Source: Luidia sarsii (lineage: Eukaryota > Echinodermata > Asteroidea > Paxillosida > Luidiidae). Taken from it: DNA of 64,000 bases. The position numbers and the translations under genes were made by a program. The notes below the pieces were generated by a model. That model ran no database searches and had not been told where the DNA came from. It saw only the letters and a list, made by a program, of their open reading frames with translations. Where the stretch lies: contig OX465104.1 in assembly GCA_949987565.1 (NCBI GenBank), positions 23,337,757 through 23,401,756 on the forward strand, given 5' to 3'. Position 1 is the first letter of the stretch; every line of letters starts with the position of its first letter. Below, in pieces: positions 58,550-64,000 of the stretch.

Positions 58550-59605
58550 GGGGCGAGGCAGGGTGAGGCGGGGCAGGCGGAGGCAGATTGAATGGATAGG
58601 TTTGGGCTGGGGCGAGGCAGGGTGGGGCAGGGCAGGTTGAGGCAGATTGAATGGATAGGTTTGGGCTGGGGCGAGGCAGGGTGGGGCGGGGCAGGCGGAG
58701 GCAGAATGAATGGATAGGTTTGGGCTGGGGCGAGGTAGGGTGGGGCGGGGCAGGTGGAGGCAGATTGAATGGATAGGCTTGGGCTGGGGCGAGGCAGAGT
58801 GGGGCGGGGCAGGTAGAGGCAGATTGAATGGATAGGTTTGGGCTGGGGCGAGGTAGGGTGGGGCGGGGCAGGTGGAGGCAGATTGAATGGATAGGCTTGG
58901 GCTGGGGCGAGGCAGAGTGGGGCGGGGCAGGTAGAGGCAGATTGAATGGATAGGTTTGGGCTGGGGCGAGGCAGGGTGGGGCAGGGCAGGTAGAGGCAGA
59001 TTGAAAGGATAGGTTTGGGCTGGGGCAAGGCAGGGTGGGGCGGGGCAGGCGGAGGCAGATTGAATGGATAGGTTTGGGCTGGGGCGAGGCAGGGTGGGGC
59101 GGGGCAGGTAGAGGCAGATTGAATGGATAGGTTTGGGCTGGGGCGAGGTAGGGTGGGGCGGGGCAGGTGGAGGCAGATTGAATGGATAGGTTTGGGCTGG
59201 GGCGAGGCAGGGTGGGGCGGGGCAGGTAGAGGCAGATTGAATGGATAGGTTTGGGCTGGGGCGAGGCAGGGTGGGGCGGGGCAGGTAGAGGCAGATTGAA
59301 TGGATAGGTTTGGGCTGGGGCGAGGCAGGGTGGGGCAGGGCAGGTAGAGGCAGATTGAATGGATAGGTTTGGGCTAGGGCGAGGCAGGGTTGGGCTGGGC
59401 AGGCGGAGGCAGATTGAATGGTTAGGTTTGGGCTGGGGCGAGGCAGGGTGGGGCGGGGCAGGTGAAGGCAGATTGAATGGTTAGGTTTGGGCTGGGGCGA
59501 GGCAGGGTGGGGCGGGGCAGGCGGAGGCAGATTGAATGGATAGGTTTGGGCTGGGGCAAGGCAAGGCGGGGCGGGGCAAGGTGAGGCAGGATTGAGCGGG
59601 GCAGG
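58550..59605. repeat. 59-bp G-rich minisatellite, about 17-18 units
   Basis: Units contain GGGCTGGGGCGAGGCAGGG, GGGGCGGGGCAGG and AGATTGAATGGATAGGTTT. The array begins 18 bp after the exon 3 donor, and the purine- and G-rich strand is the coding strand. A Pro-rich minus-strand open frame derives from the repeat. Confidence 0.96.
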
Positions 59606-60219
59606 GCAGGGCGGGGCTCAATCCATGCTATTACTGCTTTCCCTGGACTGTATTAGGCCTATATGTCCAAAATCGACCACATCCCGCACACCTCAATGAA
59701 TGGGCTTTGTTCAGAGAGATCGTCGTTCTTTTGATCGCAGTGTCGTCAGTTGAGTTTAGAATTTCCTCACACGCTTTCATGGAAGACCATGATTGGAAGG
59801 AGATTGCTGTATCACATGAAAAGTGGTGTTGGGACTGTGGGTGCTTTGTTACTAGCTGAGCAGCCAGGCCTGCTTCCGTGTGGCATTCAACTGGCCAAAG
59901 ATGATATCAGCTTTCATTTGGCCACAGTGCCACTGCTAACTGAACAGACTCGGTCTGCAACTCGTGTGTGCAATCAACCTTTCCACCACGGAGCGTGGGA
60001 AGCAGCTCATCATAGAAGACTGGTACCCAGACAAAAAAAAAAGATGTAGCTCTCGCTCGCACTGGTGAGGACAAGGTACCAGCTTGCTGAAAACTGTTTA
60101 CTTCTAATAGGAGACAGATCCCAACTTGAGTGGTTTGTTGACTCCCACGTGTTACTGTTAAAGACATTGTTGGCCAACATTGGTCAATGCAAGCCCATCT
60201 GCTGGATTGTGTCTGTCAA
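59606..60219. other. Presumed intron
   Basis: A 99-codon open frame (59750-60049) shows no recognisable domain. No exon called. Confidence 0.45.
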
Positions 60220-60757
60220 AAGCCGCGTCCGCACTGGACTTATTTTTTACCGAGCCCGTGGGTAACATTCCAATGGGTAAATCTTCCCGGCGTCCGCACT
60301 TGGACTTTCGACTCGGGTAAACTAACCGAGACGACGCAGTAAAACTAACCGACTGGCGCGTATAAACGCAAGAGGGCGCTATGGTGGTGACCTTTCACCG
60401 GATGTAAATACCATAAAACTACGACACGTCGACCCTGCTCGAAAAGTAAACAACATTGTTGTATTGGGACCATGGCACGTCACGTGGTATTTAGGGCCTC
60501 TGGCAATGCGGGGCGCCGGATGTGGTTTTTTACCGAGTCGTTTACCGAGACGTCGTGTCCGGATTGGACTTTTCGGCTCGGTTAAACTGACCTGGTCAAT
60601 TTAACCGGGCAGAAGTTGGTCGGTTAAACTACCCACTGGAGTCGGGTAAGTTACCTGGGAGGAAAACTTTCTGGCTGTCCGCACTGGACTTAAAATGGTC
60701 AATTTACCCATTTGCTCGGTTAGTTTACCCATTTTAAGTCCAGTGCGGACGCGGCTA
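60220..60757 (-). mobile_element. MITE-like element, family 1, inverted copy
   Basis: Reverse-oriented relative of 30776-31478: both ends carry GCCGCGTCCGCACTGGACTT, with shared interior TTTACCGAGACGTCGTGTCC and GGTCAATTTAACCGGGCAGA. The central portion is shorter and diverged. Confidence 0.82.
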
Positions 60758-61390
60758 AAGTCTGTCCCAAACACCCAATATTTCTGATAAGAACAAATCA
60801 ACAGTTGGACCTATTATATTGCCAAATGCTTCTACAACGTTGGCAGATTGCAGTAGGAAGAGACCCCTCCCCATAAAAGAACATATCCTAAGGATATTTA
60901 TGTGGCCAGGAATTTGTTCAATTTTTTTTAGTGGGCCTGATGTTTTTGAGGCAGAATTCTGATATCTCTCTGACCGAGTTGGATGAAATAGCGCCCAGCA
61001 GTCGTGCAGGCAGCCAAAACTGTTTGTTTTAAGTCCCCCGGCCCCCCCCCCTCCCAAAAAAAATGTGAGCAGGAAATGTAAATTGAATCCTTCCCATGCC
61101 AGCGTCTCATAACATTTACAAATCCAGTGGGCTCCCCAGGGCTCCATTGACCTTGAGCAGGGTTGTGTAGGTGAAGGGGGGAGGGGACTGGAGGAGGGGA
61201 CCCTCACTGTGTGTGGTATTTCATGCCCTGGTGGCCATTCCTGCCACATACCCTAGCAACAGTTCCCGTGGCGACACCGCTCCGAGCTGATGTGAAAAGT
61301 TGAAAAGCTCAGTTGAGGGAAACTGAGGTTTTCCCCCCTTTTCAGATTGGGGCCATACAACCCTTTTTTATTAACAAATCAAGTTATCAG
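60758..61390. other. Presumed intron
   Basis: No exon or repeat supported. A C-rich run is at 61038-61054. Confidence 0.45.
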
Positions 61391-61399
61391 AATAAATTT

Positions 61400-62045
61400 A
61401 CATCTTAAAATTTAGTGGGCCTGATGTTTCGATCATAGCAGGACCTTTCTCAAAGGCAGAGTGACAAGGACAACTGTACATGTACACGAAGGAAGGGGGA
61501 AGAGAGTGAATAGGACACGGATGAGAAACAAAGGACAAAGAGTAAAGCTGGTAGGGAGAGATCAAAGGGAAGGGCAAGGAGTAGGGTAGTGATTAGTGAG
61601 AAGAGGGGGAAAGATCAAAGAGAGAAGTGTGAAGGAGTAAACACAAAAGAAGGATTATCAGAAAGAATAAATTTACATGTACATTTTTTTTAAGCAATAA
61701 TAAAACAATGAACCCAACATAGCTCAATAAAACTCTTCCATTTTCCTGAAACTAGATTTTTAGATTGTCGTTATTTAAAGAACAAAAGTACATTATTCTT
61801 TGTATCGATTAAGAAGAATTTCTTTCTGTCAGCTCTTCAGAGGAGGGAGGGAATCACAATGACCAATCACTGAATGTCCAGGCACGCACAGAGATTGATG
61901 AAGAGATTGATGTTAATAAGGAAATCCCGAAAAATTAGAGGCCTTGATGTTCTTGTTCTGAGCAGGACCATCCTCCGAGTTTTCTTTTACCGAATGCCTT
62001 TGAGAAAAGATCCTGCTAGGACGGGAATGTCCGGCTTTTTTGACA
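61400..62045. repeat. R-family copies flanking purine-rich DNA
   Basis: A minus-oriented copy at 61410-61460 (GGGCCTGATGTTTCGATC) precedes an A/G-rich segment (61480-61650). A diverged inverted pair follows at 61935-62040 (GAGCAGGACCATCC and GATCCTGCTAGGACGGG). Confidence 0.7.
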
Positions 62046-62829
62046 TTTTTGAGATATTTATTCCAATTTATGTTATTTTTTGCGGGCAGAAAAAAAAAAT
62101 ACATGTCAAATGGATGAATACGGATTTGGCTGACCCTTATCAGCAGGAAGTGAACATGTGTGTATCTGTGCTTGGCAGCTGTCATTCTTTCTCACTGTGC
62201 ATGCTGTTTCTTTGCGGGCTTTACCACAATCACGCTGGCAGTCAGGAAATGGGCCGGGACGAAAATAAACTTCAGCGAGGGTTTGCCCTATTCGATTCGT
62301 AGTTAGCAATAGTGCGCTCAGTGCTTTGCCCAACTGTCTGTTGGTTTACGTCCGTAAGAATGTAATTCAACGAGGCGCAGTGTCTGGCCTATCCAATGCG
62401 TCAGTTTATAGTGCTCAACAAATGCTCAGTGCTTTGCCCAAGATTTGCGTCTGGTAAGAATGTAGTTCAGTGAGGGTTTGCGTTTGCCCTACTTGATTAG
62501 CAGTGTGTGCTCAGTGATTGCCTGAATGTCTGTTGATTTGTGTCCATAAGAATGAAGTTCATTTGCCGTACCTTACAAGTACATGTAGCTCGGATGGGAT
62601 TTGAACCATTGACTCTTGCGTTCTAGTTTAGGCATCTTGATAACTTGACCGATGAGCTGGTTGAGGTTGTTTGGAGGTTTGGGATTTATATCAAGCAGTT
62701 ACAGTCAATCGCATATTCCTTTATACGGCGTTTTGGAATGTCTGAAAAAATGGCCCCTTTGCAAATGGAGTTTCCTCCCTTCATTAATAAAAAGCCAGTA
62801 AGCAGCTTGCCACATTTTAGTGTTGCTGA
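62046..62829. other. Presumed intron
   Basis: A loosely repeated phrase GTGCTCAGTGCTTTGCCCAA/AAGAATGTAATTCA occurs near 62320, 62430 and 62510. A B-box-like complement GGGATTTGAACC is at 62598. No exon is seen. Confidence 0.5.
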
Positions 62830-63033
62830 AGCCGTGTTCGCACTGGACTTAATTTTGTCAAACTGATCTGGCTGAGCGGGACAATGACAAACGTAAAGCT
62901 CACACGGTGAATTTCTGATTCCGTCGCGGAAGATAAATCCAAGTGGGGACGCACGGCTAAATCACTTTCAGGAATTTCGCAGTGAGTTATCGCATGGCCG
63001 CGAAAGAAAAAGTCCAATGCGAACACATCTAGT
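62830..63033. mobile_element. MITE-like element, family 1 relative
   Basis: About 204 bp with inverted ends AGCCGTGTTCGCACTGGACT and AAGTCCAATGCGAACACATC. Non-coding. Confidence 0.7.
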
Positions 63034-63750
63034 TAAGAATTAGCAGTGCTGCTGACTATAGTATAAGGTCAGGTAGAGGGGTGAGATGTAAGAGAACTGT
63101 GGTTTATGGGGTGGTCTTGGGTTCAAACAAGACTCTGCACAAGACGTCTCGGCAGGTTGATGCCCTCTCTTTATTCATCGTCTTTGAAAGCAACATCTTG
63201 TCATCGGATCCATTCCAGCCATCTTCAATTCCCAGGACACCAAGTCTGAAATTCCTCTCTTCACTCTTCAGTGATTTACCCCCACCCCCCTCTCTATAAC
63301 CCTTTATGACCTGCTCAGACCACAGAACCACTTTCAGTTTCTGATTCACAGCGTTGTTTGCTATCCAGGTTACAGTCATAGCTCCATGGAACAGTGTAGG
63401 TGCTCAAACCTGATTTGTGAATACTACCCGTAGATAGGGGCCTGCTGTTGCAATCTGCACAGGGCCTTTCTCAAAGCAAACACTGGGCCCCACAAAATTG
63501 ATGAGATTTGCATGTTCGGTGATCAAACTCGGTCTCCGGCTTGCAAACTTTTTGTATTACTTTTGGGCAAATACATGTACAGTGTAGATTGTGGCATTTT
63601 GAGTTTTTGTAACTTCCCCAAGCCTTGGAAGTGGGAAACTTCTGTTTTTCGGTTTCTTTATCTCATCAAACATGGCATTCTGGCACACCCAAAATTGCAC
63701 TGGAAACTGTCCATACCCTCTGAATTTTTTTTTTTTAAGAGTACAAGTTT
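63034..63750. other. Presumed intron
   Basis: No exon supported. A partial R-like phrase GGGCCTTTCTCAAAGC is at 63461. Confidence 0.45.
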
Positions 63751-63751
63751 T

Positions 63752-63868
63752 AATCTAAAATTTAGTGGGCCTGACGTTTCGATCCTAGCAGGACCTTTCT
63801 CAAAGGCTCTCTGCCTTTGAGAAAGGTCCTGCTAGGATCGAAACGTCAGGCCCACTAAATTTTAGATT
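63752..63868. repeat. R-family perfect 56-bp inverted pair
   Basis: Arms 63752-63807 and 63813-63868 are perfectly complementary across 56 bp with a 5-nt loop. The right copy continues to about 63930 with the family tail (AGTCAGTAAGCAGTTTGC, ATTTTTGTATATCACC). Confidence 0.95.
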
Positions 63869-64000
63869 TACATTTTGGTAATTTTAGTCAGTAAGCAGTT
63901 TGCGTTTGCAACATTTTTGTATATCACCTTTAGTACAAGTTTTGTGCAGTATGCATTGATAAAGTCAAAGCTGTTTTGCATTGCGCTTATGACTTATCAG

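Noticed and set aside
58384..59028. 214-codon Pro/Ser-rich minus-strand ORF
   Set aside because: Translation of the 59-bp minisatellite, and antisense to the better-supported exon 3.

Overview
The window is nuclear DNA of an animal, most likely a marine invertebrate. The evidence is GT-AG introns, tRNA-derived SINEs, a Tc1/mariner remnant, many short inverted-repeat elements, long microsatellites and abundant GTACAT tracts. The species is not identifiable from the sequence alone; echinoderm or another invertebrate deuterostome is only a guess. There is no prokaryotic-style gene organisation. Almost everything is repeat, and the only credible protein-coding sequence is three short exons of one plus-strand gene.

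Layout. 1-692 is a TCTGTC hexanucleotide tract. 850-1456 and 13067-13960 are two copies of one repeat (called alpha here). Between them lies an 11.6 kb purine-rich array of a 12-bp motif (GGCAGGAGAGAC) with 32-bp higher-order units and internal kilobase-scale duplications. The array occupies the position of a roughly 50-bp internal segment of alpha. 13961-15509 holds further alpha/beta repeat modules and some non-repeated sequence.

15510-20721 and 20722-26810 are two near-identical tandem copies of a 5.2/6.1 kb block. Each copy contains alpha/beta/gamma modules, a GTACAT palindrome, a CpG-rich leader, a putative first coding exon, a 79-bp minisatellite (5 versus 8 units) and a 31-nt second exon. 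Copy 2 also carries one extra 650-bp alpha/gamma unit.

From 26.8 to 58.4 kb I see no convincing exon. This appears to be a large intron filled with MITE-like elements, SINEs, pyrimidine tracts and a roughly 110-bp dispersed motif family (called R here), often in head-to-head inverted pairs. A 144-nt exon at 58388-58531 continues the reading frame of the two upstream exons (phases 0, 1, 1). It encodes a degenerate EF-hand-like segment and is followed 18 bp later by a G-rich 59-bp minisatellite. The rest of the window is again repeats.

How the parts relate. The gene model starts in either duplicated leader and skips about 32 kb to the exon at 58.4 kb. Because both leader copies encode the same N-terminus, the duplication would supply two alternative promoters or first exons rather than a new protein. 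The alternative is that the two copies are uncollapsed haplotypes in the assembly. Names alpha, beta, gamma and R are local labels, not database families.
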